In this document: piece by piece, positions 8,356-18,894 of the stretch | Numbering within the stretch: position 1 is the stretch's first letter | Layout of the letters: every line of letters begins with the position of its first letter | Assembly (NCBI GenBank): GCA_905233785.1 | Contig: CAJOCV010000049.1 | Coordinates: 1 to 40,708, forward strand | Direction: 5' to 3' | Length of the DNA stretch: 40,708 nt | Source: an uncultured Oscillospiraceae bacterium | GTDB taxonomy: Bacteria > Bacillota > Clostridia > Oscillospirales > Oscillospiraceae | Notes under the pieces: generated by a model | Databases searched by the model: none | What the model was told of the DNA's origin: nothing | The model's input: only the letters and a program-made list of their open reading frames with translations | Translations under genes and position numbers: made by a program

Positions 8356-8434
8356 TCTGTCACGTACAGAACGCCGGCTTTCCGCCAATTCTTAGCAGAT
8401 GTTCTTTACAAAGACAACAAAGGAAAGGACAATA

Positions 8435-8532
8435 ATGATTCCAAAGACATATAACAATCAAACCATTGAAATTACTTGGTTATCTCTTTATTGTCCATTT
8501 TTTGATGCCTTTGTTTCTTCACATCTTAATGG
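8435..8532 (+). pseudogene. possible 5' fragment of a small gene at element edge
   Basis: ATG 8435 follows AAAGGAAAGGA at good spacing and begins MIPKTYNNQTIEITW. About 33 codons later the frame runs into antisense tRNA sequence and continues as chimeric peptide to 8641. It reads like a gene beginning joined to unrelated DNA, so I treat only the part before the tRNA as a candidate. A 9-bp inverted repeat (GGACAATAA at 8427-8435, TTATTGTCC at 8488-8496) flanks part of it. No family recognised. Confidence 0.3.
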
Positions 8533-8590
8533 TCGAACTCCCGGCTTCCACATCCCAAATGTGGCGCCCTACCAACTGGGCTACACCCGG
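8533..8590 (-). pseudogene. 3'-truncated tRNA-Pro (anticodon TGG)
   Basis: On the minus strand from 8590: acceptor 5' strand CCGGGTG, TA, a D arm with a GCCC/GGGC stem, an anticodon stem CCACA/TGTGG with 7-nt loop TTTGGGA (anticodon TGG, proline), a five-base variable loop, and the T-stem 5' strand GGGAG followed by TTCGA. After this the expected CTCCC and the closing acceptor strand are absent; the sequence turns A/T-rich. The gene is therefore cut in the T loop, a usual target for tyrosine integrases, and cannot give a functional tRNA. It lies between the recombinase operon and secA. Confidence 0.75.
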
Positions 8591-8818
8591 CTATTGTCAA
8601 AAGGAACACGCTCCGAGCTCCTTCGCTCGCGCAACGAATGACAAGAGAGGAAAATCTCGGCTCGCATATTATATACCAAGTTTTCGCTCAGTGCAAGAGA
8701 TTTCTGGCTGTCGCTGCAAGCCCTATGCGCGCGCTGTAATTTTTCGGGCATACATACTTTTTTTATTCACAAAGCTGTGCTATACTCTAATCTGCATCAC
8801 TGTAAAAAGGAGTATACC
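8591..8818 (+). promoter_or_regulatory. intergenic region upstream of secA with weak promoter
   Basis: No gene is visible. A TATACT hexamer at 8781-8786 could be the -10 of secA. The matching -35 position holds only a T-rich run (8758-8763), so the promoter call is weak. The ribosome site AAAAAGGAG ends seven bases before the ATG at 8819. The 8591-8660 stretch has short GC-rich inverted repeats around GCTCCGAGC without a clear role. Confidence 0.35.
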
Positions 8819-11590
<2,772 letters not shown>

Positions 11591-11596
11591 TAAAAA

Positions 11597-12298
11597 ATGG
11601 AGTCGCTGAAACAGTACATTTATCTCGATGAAGGCGGAATAGACAGCTTATATGCACAGATTGCAGAAGAAATAGTAGTCGAACGGGAATTTGAAGTTGA
11701 AAAACATTCTGCTGGCGAGGCAAAAGGAACTTTTTCTGCAAAACTGAATGAGCTGTTAGATACAGGCATCAGTCTATCGGGGGAGGGGGGGACAGCAAAT
11801 ACTACTCGCGTAAAAACCACATTTCCCATGGAAAAAAAGCTGATGCTTATTCAACTCTATGTCAAGGAAAATGAAAACCTGATTGAGCATTACGGAGACA
11901 TTTCGAGGAAATACAAATCAAACAGCCAGAATTTCGTTCTATTAACAGATAAATTTGATACCAGTCTTGATTGCCGGGATTGGTCGAATGCCATGCGACA
12001 GATTGCTCAATTCGAGTATATTCCATTCTATAAAGCTCCTTCTGAGAAGGCAGACAGCTATGAATATGATGATTCGTATTATAAAACCATGTCAATGTAT
12101 CACACAAAAGTGACCATGAATCTTGGTGTGCAGAAGATGCGGGATGGTTATTTTCACAGTTTTGGAATGACATCGCACATGGCAGTATTGTTTCGTATAT
12201 GCCGCGGGGAGAATATTCCGTTAGGAGTTTTTGGCCATCTTTATAAATTAACGGAAGATATATTCCAGATTAAACCTTATGCTGTATGGCGGGTATGA
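11597..12298 (+). CDS. DUF6414-like protein
   Basis: A 233-residue soluble protein beginning MESLKQYIYLDEGGIDSLYA. An opening of the form 'YIYLDE..I.SLYAQ' is typical of DUF6414 proteins, whose function is unknown. Residues 10-75 contain a Gly/Ser/Thr-rich stretch, and the rest looks like an alpha/beta fold with no catalytic motif I recognise. It starts six bases after the secA stop, but its base composition is clearly more AT-rich than secA and pgeF on either side. This suggests a late insertion into a housekeeping segment. The ribosome site (GGAAGGAACGAG) is only moderate. Confidence 0.6.
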   Translation: MESLKQYIYLDEGGIDSLYAQIAEEIVVEREFEVEKHSAGEAKGTFSAKLNELLDTGISLSGEGGTANTTRVKTTFPMEKKLMLIQLYVKENENLIEHYGDISRKYKSNSQNFVLLTDKFDTSLDCRDWSNAMRQIAQFEYIPFYKAPSEKADSYEYDDSYYKTMSMYHTKVTMNLGVQKMRDGYFHSFGMTSHMAVLFRICRGENIPLGVFGHLYKLTEDIFQIKPYAVWRV

Positions 12299-12336
12299 CG
12301 AGTACAGAAATTTGAGATCAAAGCAAGAAATAGAAT

Positions 12337-13128
12337 ATGGCATTTATTGAACACAACGAAAACGGCCTGATCTATACGGCCTCCGACATCCTCCCCTTCC
12401 GGCACGCCTTCACGACGCGCTTCGGCGGCGTGAGCACGGGGCATCTCGCCTCGCTCAATCTTTTGAGCGACAAGGGGGACGCGCCCGAAAACGTGCGGGA
12501 AAACTACCGCCGCGTCGCCGCGCTCTTCGGCGTGGGGGAGGACGACTGCGCCGTGACCAGGCAGGTGCACGGGAATACCGTGCGCATCGTCACGAAGGCG
12601 GACAGACACGCCTGCTTAACAAAGGTTCCCTATGAGGCCGACGGCATCGTGACGGCGGAGCGCGGCCTGCCCATCTTCTGCTTCACCGCCGACTGCGTGC
12701 CGGTGCTGCTCTGCGACGCGGAAAACCGCGTTGTCGGCGCGGTGCACTGCGGCTGGCGCAGCTCGGTGGGGGACATCCTCGGCAACGCCCTTCGGCAGAT
12801 GGCCTCTCTCGGCGCAAAGCCGGAGAGCATCCGCGCCGCCATCGGCCCGGCCATCGGCAAATGCTGCTTTGAGACGGACGACGACGTGCCGGAGGCCGTG
12901 AGCGCGTGGCTTCACGGCGACACGGCGGGGCTGTTTCAAAAGCGCAGCGACGGCAAGACGCTTGTCGATCTGCGCGGCGCCAACGCGAGAAGGCTCACGC
13001 AGCTCGGCGTCGGCGCGGAGCGGATCGACATCTCCGAGGAGTGCACCTTTTGCAGCCATGACAAATACTGGTCGCACCGCTACACCAGGGGCAAACGCGG
13101 CGGCCAGGCGGCGGTGATCTGCCTGTAG
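12337..13128 (+). CDS. pgeF: PgeF/YfiH laccase-domain protein
   Basis: A 263-residue member of the multicopper polyphenol oxidase/laccase domain family. Members act on purine nucleosides (adenosine deaminase and phosphorylase activity reported) and edit peptidoglycan precursors. Zinc ligands are visible as His78 (RQVHGN), Cys120 (TADCVPVLLCD) and His137 (AVHCGWR), followed by IGPAIGKCCFE, a family signature. Length is normal. The stop codon lies inside the inverted repeat that follows, so its 3' end doubles as part of that structure. It is probably a short transcription unit on its own. Confidence 0.9.
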   Translation: MAFIEHNENGLIYTASDILPFRHAFTTRFGGVSTGHLASLNLLSDKGDAPENVRENYRRVAALFGVGEDDCAVTRQVHGNTVRIVTKADRHACLTKVPYEADGIVTAERGLPIFCFTADCVPVLLCDAENRVVGAVHCGWRSSVGDILGNALRQMASLGAKPESIRAAIGPAIGKCCFETDDDVPEAVSAWLHGDTAGLFQKRSDGKTLVDLRGANARRLTQLGVGAERIDISEECTFCSHDKYWSHRYTRGKRGGQAAVICL

Positions 13129-13194
13129 GGACGAGCATCGCTCGTCCGCTTTCGGCGCGTCGGCAATCTGCGGACGAGCAATGCTCGTCCCTAC
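13125..13194. repeat. 24-bp inverted repeat with palindromic arms
   Basis: GTAGGGACGAGCAT... at 13125-13148 and its reverse complement at 13171-13194 agree at 23 of 24 positions. Each arm is itself nearly palindromic (GACGAGC/GCTCGTC). The left arm overlaps the pgeF stop codon. It may act as a terminator-like structure or be a dispersed palindromic repeat; there is no T run. Confidence 0.75.
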
Positions 13195-13241
13195 GGATAG
13201 GATGCGGCGCCGTCCATCCTTTTAACAAGAGAGAGTTATCT

Positions 13242-14888
13242 ATGAGAAAGAACGTACGCAGAATCCTCGCGCTGCTGCTGTGCGCGGCGCTGCTGAGTCT
13301 GAGCGCCTGCGGGAGGCGAGAGGACGACGGCGGGGATGTCCCCGACTCCACCGGCGGCACCGAGATCGTCAAGGGCTCCGCGGCGGACAACAAGTTTACG
13401 ATGAACGTGAACCTGCGCTACAGCCGCAACCCCCTCGTTGCGACCAACCGCTCCAACCAACTGATCTGTGACCTCGTGTATGAGAACATGATCGAGCTGA
13501 ACGACAGCTTTGAGCCCATCGAGGGCGCGGGGATCATTACCGAGTGGGAGTGCAGCGACGACGGCAAAAGCTGGACGCTCACCGTCGGGGAGGGACACTA
13601 TTTCCACGACGGCAGTGAGGTGACGCCCCGGGACGTCAGCTATTCCCTCGGCCTCGCCATCAATGCCGACCGCTTTGCGGGACGCTTTTCGAGCTTTCAG
13701 GGCGCGTCCCCCGGCGAGGGCGTGGTGCTGGTCGCCCTCGGCATCGGGGACAGCTCCTTCATCCGTCTTCTGAACATCCCCGTTATCAAGTCCGGCACCT
13801 ACGGCGAGAAGCGCGATTATGGAAACACCCCCATCGGCAGCGGCCCCTATACCTACAATGAGGACGGTACGAAGCTCGTCGCGGCCGAGACTTACCCCGG
13901 CTACGAAGACCTGCCTGTCAAGGAGATCTCCCTGACCGAGTATCAGACCGCCGATGAGATCATCTCCGCCTTTGAAAGCGGGCTCATTGACGTGGTGACG
14001 AACGACCCCTCGAGCTACACAAACCTCGGCTATGCCAGCACGAACGAAATCCACACCTATGCCACCACCAATATGCATTACGTCATGTTCAATGAGGAGA
14101 GCATGCTGGGGCGCTACAGCTATTTCCGTCTCGCGATGCAGCACGCCTTCGACCGGGAGTATCTGGTGGAGCTGCTGCACGGCAACGCCGTCGCGACGCC
14201 CATTCCCATGTACCCGAGCTGCCGGGACTACCCGAGCGGCCTCGCCTCGGGGCTCGACTACAATCTGGAGAGCTGCCGCCGCATCCTCGAGGTCGCCGGT
14301 GTGCGCGATTACGACGAGGACGGGGTGCTGGAGTTTATGAACGGCTCCCCGCAGGAGATCCAGCTCAACATTGCCGTCTGCGCCGACAGCAGCGCCAAGG
14401 CCGGCGTCGTGCGCAAGTTTCAGGAGGATATGGCGAGCCTCGGCCTCACCGTCGCCGTACACGAGATGACCTGGGACAATTACATGAAGGCGCTGGAGGA
14501 GGGCGAGATCGCCATTTCCAACACCGGCACACAGACCGTGCCGCTGGATATGTACTACGGCGAGGTCAAGCTCAGGCCGAACTTCGACCTGACCGAGCTT
14601 CTCCAACCGCGCAGGGAGGAAAACGAGCGTACCAACATCAACTACAGCCGCTCCACCGACCAGGGCATCGTCGGACAGATCGAAAACTATCTCGCGGCCA
14701 ATCCCGCCACCCGATCCGGCGCTTACTATCAGTTCTGCCAGTATCTCACCGGGCAGACCGCCTCACTGATCACCATCGGCTTTGAAAAGCAGCAGATCAT
14801 CACCCGCCGCGGCGTCTGCAAGGGTGTGGAGCCAAACGCGGGCAATCCGCTCTATAACTTTGAAAACTGGACAATCGACCTTGCGTGA
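13242..14888 (+). CDS. ABC transporter substrate-binding lipoprotein (family 5, peptide/nickel type)
   Basis: A 548-residue extracytoplasmic solute-binding protein. It has a lipoprotein signal peptide with a basic start (MRKNVRRIL), a hydrophobic core and the lipobox LSAC with Cys23. The mature part has the family 5 layout: NPLVATNRSNQLICDLVYEN near the N-terminus, GKSWTLTVGEGHYFHDGSEV with TPRDV, and PIGSGPYTY. A DYNLESCRRILE segment follows later. Family 5 proteins deliver oligopeptides, dipeptides or metal chelates to membrane permeases, but no permease or ATPase gene is adjacent, so the partner and ligand are unknown. The ribosome site AAGAGAGAG is modest. Confidence 0.9.
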   Translation: MRKNVRRILALLLCAALLSLSACGRREDDGGDVPDSTGGTEIVKGSAADNKFTMNVNLRYSRNPLVATNRSNQLICDLVYENMIELNDSFEPIEGAGIITEWECSDDGKSWTLTVGEGHYFHDGSEVTPRDVSYSLGLAINADRFAGRFSSFQGASPGEGVVLVALGIGDSSFIRLLNIPVIKSGTYGEKRDYGNTPIGSGPYTYNEDGTKLVAAETYPGYEDLPVKEISLTEYQTADEIISAFESGLIDVVTNDPSSYTNLGYASTNEIHTYATTNMHYVMFNEESMLGRYSYFRLAMQHAFDREYLVELLHGNAVATPIPMYPSCRDYPSGLASGLDYNLESCRRILEVAGVRDYDEDGVLEFMNGSPQEIQLNIAVCADSSAKAGVVRKFQEDMASLGLTVAVHEMTWDNYMKALEEGEIAISNTGTQTVPLDMYYGEVKLRPNFDLTELLQPRREENERTNINYSRSTDQGIVGQIENYLAANPATRSGAYYQFCQYLTGQTASLITIGFEKQQIITRRGVCKGVEPNAGNPLYNFENWTIDLA

Positions 14889-15096
14889 TTCCTCAGTCCC
14901 TTTGAAGGGACTGAGGAATCAGAAGGGCACTTGCGCTCATCGCACGAGGCGCTCGGGGGATGCGCCTCGTTTGGTCGGCGCAAGGCCTCGCACAGCTCGG
15001 CTCAGGGTGTTTTTGAGGCGGCAAAGCTGCCTCAAAAACGGATTATCCTTTGTTTTTCGCCATCCGAGGCGAAAAATCAGAGGGGGTTCCCTCTGA
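14887..15096 (+). repeat. composite hairpin mosaic repeat, copy R1
   Basis: Five consecutive hairpins: HP1 14887-14900/14907-14920 (perfect 14 bp); HP2 14945-14952/14962-14969; HP3 15009-15022/15026-15039 (GTTTTTGAGG arms, AAA loop); HP4 15053-15061/15068-15076 (loop ATCCGA); HP5 15077-15084/15089-15096 (TCAGAGGG arms). A conserved linker, TTTGGTCGGCG...AGGCCTCGC.CAGCTCGGCT, lies between HP2 and HP3. Related copies occur at 29862-29996 and, inverted, at 30968-31152. It may serve as the terminator of the lipoprotein gene. No gene is seen in this 260-bp gap. Confidence 0.75.
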
Positions 15097-15148
15097 ACTC
15101 CCCCGATTAAAGATGACTTGGAATCAATCTGTGAGAGGAGATAGAATC

Positions 15149-15529
15149 ATGACCGATCGACAGCTCATGTCCATGGCCAAGGAGGCCTCGCTCAACGCCT
15201 ATGTGCCCTATTCCCACTTCCCTGTTGGCGCCGCCCTCGAGTGTGACGACGGTACGGTTTTCACCGGCTGCAACGTGGAAAACGCCGCCCTCGGCAGCAC
15301 CATCTGCGCCGAGCGCACCGCCTGCTGCAAGGCCGTCAGCGAGGGGCAGCGGAAATTCCGCCGCATCGCCATCTACGCCGACAGCGAAAACTGGTGTACC
15401 CCCTGCGGCGCCTGCCGCCAGTTCCTCTCGGAGTTTTCGCCGGAGATGGAGGTGCTCTGCGCCAAGGCGGGCAACCGCTATGTGAGCTATAAGCTCTCCG
15501 AGCTGATGCCGCACACCTTCAATTTCTGA
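15149..15529 (+). CDS. cdd: cytidine deaminase
   Basis: A 126-residue enzyme converting cytidine and deoxycytidine to uridine forms in pyrimidine salvage. ATG 15149 follows GAGAGGAG; the frame extends upstream to 15050 only through the hairpin repeat. Zinc and catalytic residues are Cys53 and Glu55 (ICAERTA) and Cys86/Cys89 (TPCGACRQ), the all-cysteine zinc site of tetrameric cytidine deaminases. FPVGAAL and GCNVENAALG, which bind substrate, are intact. Length is standard. Its stop overlaps the start of the next gene (TGATG), so the two are coupled. Confidence 0.95.
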   Translation: MTDRQLMSMAKEASLNAYVPYSHFPVGAALECDDGTVFTGCNVENAALGSTICAERTACCKAVSEGQRKFRRIAIYADSENWCTPCGACRQFLSEFSPEMEVLCAKAGNRYVSYKLSELMPHTFNF

Positions 15530-15789
15530 TGGAGCTGGAGCAGCTTCGCATCTTCGCCGCCGTCGCCCGGGAGCGAAGCTTTACCCGAGGCGGGCGGAAG
15601 CTCTATCTCAGCCATTCCACTGCGAGCCGCGCCGTCTCCGCACTGGAGGAGGAGCTGGGCGTCACGCTCTTAAAGCGCTCCAACCGCGTTCTTGACCTGA
15701 CTCCGGAGGGGGAAAGGCTGCTTCGCGAGGCGGAGGAGATCTTAAACCGCGTGGAGGCGCTGCGGGAAATAGTGGTCAGCGGTCAGTAG
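15529..15789 (+). CDS. LysR-type regulator, DNA-binding domain only (probably truncated)
   Basis: An 86-residue protein that is essentially just the winged helix-turn-helix of LysR regulators: MELEQLRIFAAVARERSFTR, then AASRAV-type recognition helix (HSTASRAVSALEEELG) and the linker helix start LTPEGERLLREAEEIL. The family is normally about 300 residues with a C-terminal effector domain, which is missing. The last residues (VVSGQ) and the stop are encoded by a heptamer repeat array, so the gene was probably cut by that repeat. A stand-alone short regulator is possible but less likely. It is coupled to cdd by a TGATG overlap. Confidence 0.75.
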   Translation: MELEQLRIFAAVARERSFTRGGRKLYLSHSTASRAVSALEEELGVTLLKRSNRVLDLTPEGERLLREAEEILNRVEALREIVVSGQ

Positions 15790-15918
15790 CCAGTGGTCAG
15801 CAAGAGAAAAACGGATTGCCGCGCCAGCGTACATTCTGGCGTTGCAATCCGTTTCCTATTACTAATCACTATTCACTGACCACTGATCACTGACCACTGA
15901 CCACTGACCACTGTTCAC
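15772..15918. repeat. heptamer arrays flanking a large hairpin
   Basis: Left array: four units of GTGGTCA or variants (15772-15799). Right array: eight units of TGACCAC or variants (15863-15918), which are the reverse complement. Between them is a hairpin of AAACGGATTGC (15809-15819) with GCAATCCGTTT (15844-15854) plus an inner CGCCAG/CTGGCG pair. The arrays reach into the 3' ends of the LysR stub and of the convergent membrane-protein gene. The central hairpin probably terminates both convergent genes. Confidence 0.8.
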
Positions 15919-17195
15919 TCCGGATAATACCCCGTGACCTTTTCCAGCCCGTAGTAGTCCGCGACGCTGTAGTTCGGCCAGTCCTCCGCATCGAGGGAGA
16001 GCGTGAAGGCCACGCTGCAGCCCGAGCGGGGAATGTAGCTTTCAAGCCGCACTTCGCGCTCCCCCGCGGCAAGGGCGCTTTGGATCAGCGCCTCGCGCGC
16101 AAGGGACTTTTTATAGATCACCGCGACATCCAACATCCCAAAGGCAAAGCGCGCGAGAAACAGCGCTGCCAGCAGCGCGCAGACCGTCCGCCGCCAGCCC
16201 TTCCCGAAGCAGGGCAGCGCCTGCTCCAGCAGGAGCAGCACGGAGAGCGCCGTGAAAAACACCGTGGTGCAGAAGTGCCGCCCGGTGAAGTAGAGCGCGA
16301 AGGCGTAGGCCGCGAGCGCACCGAGACCCGCCAGCAGCAAAATCACCGCAAGCGTGATGCGTTTTTTATCCCCCTTCGCCCGGATCGCGAGCCAGAGGCA
16401 CAGCCCCCACAGCAGGTACAAGAGCCCCAGCTTTCGCAGCGTCTGCTCTGCGATGGCGCCGAAATTGGCAAAGGCCGCGGCGAGATCCGCGCTGCCGGCG
16501 CGGCCGTTCGTAGCCGGAGCCGTCATGAGGAAGACATAGCCGGCCAGCGCAAGCAGAATGCCCAGAATGCCCTGCCAATCGAGCCTGCGGGTGAGAAGGC
16601 TGAGACAGACGGCGGTAAACAGCATCGCGAGCACGCCGCTCTCCGACCAGGTGCCGGCCACGAAGGCGAGGGCGAAAAACAGCAGGCTCTTCCACCAGGC
16701 GCGTTTTTGCGCAATGCCGAGATAGGCCGCCGTATAGGGCCACAGAAACAGCAGAAACAGGCTCACGCCCCAGGAATAGTTCACCGCGCCCGTGAGCCAG
16801 AGGGAGACCTCCCCGAACGCGGGCTGAAACGTGAAGAGCAGGGACGCGCTCACGATCAGAACCGCAAGCTGCCGCCGATCCTTGAGGTGCCGCGCAAAAA
16901 GCCACAGCAGCAGCACGGCGTTGGCGGCGTTTAAGAGATTAAAAAGCCCCTTCGGGCGGATCAGCAGCGCCTGCACCAGTCCGTGCACCAGCACGCGCCC
17001 ATTGGTGAGCTCGCGGTGCACGCGCATGGAGGGAAAAATTTGCGCAAGGCTCGTGACGCGCGCGTTTGAGCCCCAGGCAAAACAATAGGAAAAATCGTCC
17101 GCCACCATGGGCGAGAGCGCCGTGATCGTCAGCATCCAGCAGAACACCAGCGCGAAAAAGACGGATTCGGCTTTGCGGTCGGACAGGCGGTTCAT
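15915..17195 (-). CDS. polytopic membrane protein, DUF6056-like
   Basis: A 426-residue protein with about ten hydrophobic segments. ATG 17195 has GAAAGGAG upstream; longer in-frame starts up to 17336 lie in the preceding gene. After the first membrane helix it has PMVADDFSYCF; further motifs are NGRVLVHGLVQ, WLTGAVNYSWG and AGTWSESGVLAML. An acidic ADD pair after the first helix is reminiscent of GT-C glycosyltransferases that use polyprenyl-phosphate sugars, so a role in envelope glycan modification is inferred, not shown. It is a paralogue of the next gene, 10 nt away in the same operon. Its last codons lie in the heptamer repeat. Confidence 0.75.
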   Translation of the reverse strand: MNRLSDRKAESVFFALVFCWMLTITALSPMVADDFSYCFAWGSNARVTSLAQIFPSMRVHRELTNGRVLVHGLVQALLIRPKGLFNLLNAANAVLLLWLFARHLKDRRQLAVLIVSASLLFTFQPAFGEVSLWLTGAVNYSWGVSLFLLFLWPYTAAYLGIAQKRAWWKSLLFFALAFVAGTWSESGVLAMLFTAVCLSLLTRRLDWQGILGILLALAGYVFLMTAPATNGRAGSADLAAAFANFGAIAEQTLRKLGLLYLLWGLCLWLAIRAKGDKKRITLAVILLLAGLGALAAYAFALYFTGRHFCTTVFFTALSVLLLLEQALPCFGKGWRRTVCALLAALFLARFAFGMLDVAVIYKKSLAREALIQSALAAGEREVRLESYIPRSGCSVAFTLSLDAEDWPNYSVADYYGLEKVTGYYPE

Positions 17196-17205
17196 GGCGC
17201 TCCTT

Positions 17206-18687
17206 TCAGTCATTGACATATTCCGTGACCCGGTAGTCGCCGAGCCCGTAGTAGCGGGCGATGTCGCCGGTAAAATAGCTCTCATCCCCCGGCCAGGTGG
17301 CGGGGTATTTGCTGCGCGTGACGACAGGCTCCACAATCACATCCGCGCCGCTTCCCGCGAGGGAGCGGAGATAGGATTCCCGCTGAACGCTCTGATGATG
17401 AACGGCGGCAATATCCGCTGCCGCAAGCGGCGTCAGCAGGAGTGCCAGCGCCGCGAATACGGCGGCAAAGCGCTTGAGATCGGCCTTTTCGCCCTGATCC
17501 CAGAGCCCCGCGAGCAGCAGCGCGTCGGCAAGGCTCGTATAGCAGACAAAGGGGCAGGCCGAGCGGGCGGGGAAGTAGACCGCCACCAGAAAGATGAGCA
17601 CCGAGGCAAGCCCCGCAAGTCCCAGCAGCAGCGCCGCGAGCAGCACGCGCTTGTCCAGCCCCTTCTCCAGCCCCCGCAGCATCAGCAGCGCCCAGAGACA
17701 GAAGGCCGTGAGCAGCAGCAGCGGCGTATCGGACACAAAAGCGCCGACAGAGCCGTCGCGCCGGGCAAACAGGACAAGCGCGATCGCAAGCCCCAGTCCA
17801 AGCGCCGACGATCCGAGACGGCAGCCGAGCGTCCTCTTTCGCAGCAGCAGCCGCACAAAAAGCGCCAGCGTCAGCAGCGCAAGCGCGCCAAGCGCCGTGA
17901 GCGCGGCAGGGGAGAAGCGTTCGGCCAGCCGGACGGCGGCCTTCGTCAGCGTGCTGTCGGACACCTCGCCGCGCCGCCCGCTCCATTCCGAGGGAGCGGA
18001 CATCAGAAACAGAAAGCCGAGACAGGACACGAGAAAGCTTCCCGCCAGAAAGCGGGGGAGCTTCTTTTCCCGAAGCCAGCTCAGCCCCAGAAAGCCGGAG
18101 GCGGCGCAGAGCATCGCGAGCGAGCCGTTTTCCGACCACGCGCCAGCCGCAAAGCCAAGCGGCAGGTACAGGGCGCGCGTCACAGCGTCCATTCTGACTT
18201 CGCGCCCCATGTAGTGGGCAAAGAAGGGGTAGAGAAAGCCGAAGGTGACAAGAATCGTCCAGGAATAGTTGCAGGCTCCCGTGAGCCAGAGAAACACCTG
18301 CCCGAAAGCGGGCAGCAGCACGAAAATCAGCGAAAACAGCAGCACGGCCAGCAGCAGATCCCGCCCGGCCTCGCCCCGGCGCACATACCTGTACAATATA
18401 AAAAAAAGCAGCGTGCCCAGCCCGGCGTTGAGGACGTTGAAGACCGGCCGCGGCCAGAACAGAAAGAGCTGGACAAAAAAATGCGCCAGCACCCGCCCGT
18501 TGGTGTTCTGCCGCAGAGCGATCATGGAGGGGATGATTTCGTCCGGCGCGGTGACGCGCCCCCAGTGCGAGCGGCTGAAGGTAAAGAGAAAATCATCCGC
18601 CGTCATGGGCGTGAGAAAGTTAAAAACCAGCAGCAGCACGAAAATCAAAGCGAAGACGGCGCAGATCCCGACCCGAGCCTTTTTCAT
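17206..18687 (-). CDS. polytopic membrane protein, DUF6056-like (paralogue)
   Basis: A 493-residue protein starting at ATG 18687 behind GGAGGTGAGG. It shares the order and spacing of motifs with its downstream neighbour: PMTADDFLFTF after the first membrane helix, NGRVLAHFFVQ, WLTGACNYSW and AGAWSENGSLAML, with about eleven membrane segments. The C-terminal extracytoplasmic tail differs more. The pair arose by duplication and probably acts at the cell envelope; GT-C-like glycosyl or phospho-glycan transfer is inferred from the ADD motif. A TAAAAT hexamer about 30 bases upstream could be its -10, without a good -35. Confidence 0.75.
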   Translation of the reverse strand: MKKARVGICAVFALIFVLLLVFNFLTPMTADDFLFTFSRSHWGRVTAPDEIIPSMIALRQNTNGRVLAHFFVQLFLFWPRPVFNVLNAGLGTLLFFILYRYVRRGEAGRDLLLAVLLFSLIFVLLPAFGQVFLWLTGACNYSWTILVTFGFLYPFFAHYMGREVRMDAVTRALYLPLGFAAGAWSENGSLAMLCAASGFLGLSWLREKKLPRFLAGSFLVSCLGFLFLMSAPSEWSGRRGEVSDSTLTKAAVRLAERFSPAALTALGALALLTLALFVRLLLRKRTLGCRLGSSALGLGLAIALVLFARRDGSVGAFVSDTPLLLLTAFCLWALLMLRGLEKGLDKRVLLAALLLGLAGLASVLIFLVAVYFPARSACPFVCYTSLADALLLAGLWDQGEKADLKRFAAVFAALALLLTPLAAADIAAVHHQSVQRESYLRSLAGSGADVIVEPVVTRSKYPATWPGDESYFTGDIARYYGLGDYRVTEYVND

Positions 18688-18858
18688 TTCCTCACCTCCA
18701 TAGATAAAGGAATAAAAAAATTTTAGCACAAGAGCGCCGAAAAAGCTATAGCTTTCTCTCCAAAACCACCGGAACGACGGAGAGAAACGAAGGCGCTCGC
18801 GCTGTCAGATTGCCTCCGGCATTTGCAGAAAAAAATTACAAAAACAGTGAAATTCCTC

Positions 18859-18887
18859 TTGACATCCTGTTACCGCTCTGTTATATT
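18859..18887 (+). promoter_or_regulatory. sigma-A promoter of the S10 operon
   Basis: Consensus TTGACA at 18859-18864, a 17-bp spacer, and TATATT at 18882-18887. It is the best promoter in the window and faces the ribosomal genes, with transcription expected to start near 18895, about 300 nt ahead of rpsJ. It lies in the divergent gap between the membrane-protein operon and the S10 operon; 18688-18858 otherwise holds no gene. Confidence 0.85.
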
Positions 18888-18894
18888 ATCAGAG

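Noticed and set aside
8427..8496. Terminal inverted repeat of the recombinase element (GGACAATAA/TTATTGTCC)
   Set aside because: The 9-bp repeat lies wholly on the right side and matches the left 42-bp repeats in only eight bases, so it does not define the element ends.
13236..14606. 456-codon minus-strand frame
   Set aside because: Exact shadow of the solute-binding lipoprotein gene, which has a signal peptide and family motifs on the plus strand.
15772..15918. CRISPR array
   Set aside because: Repeat units are only 7 bp, without spacers, and the two arrays are inverted relative to each other; no cas genes are nearby.
17107..18726. 539-codon plus-strand frame rich in Arg, Gln and Lys
   Set aside because: Antisense to two clear membrane proteins; the composition is what the reverse of hydrophobic codons gives.
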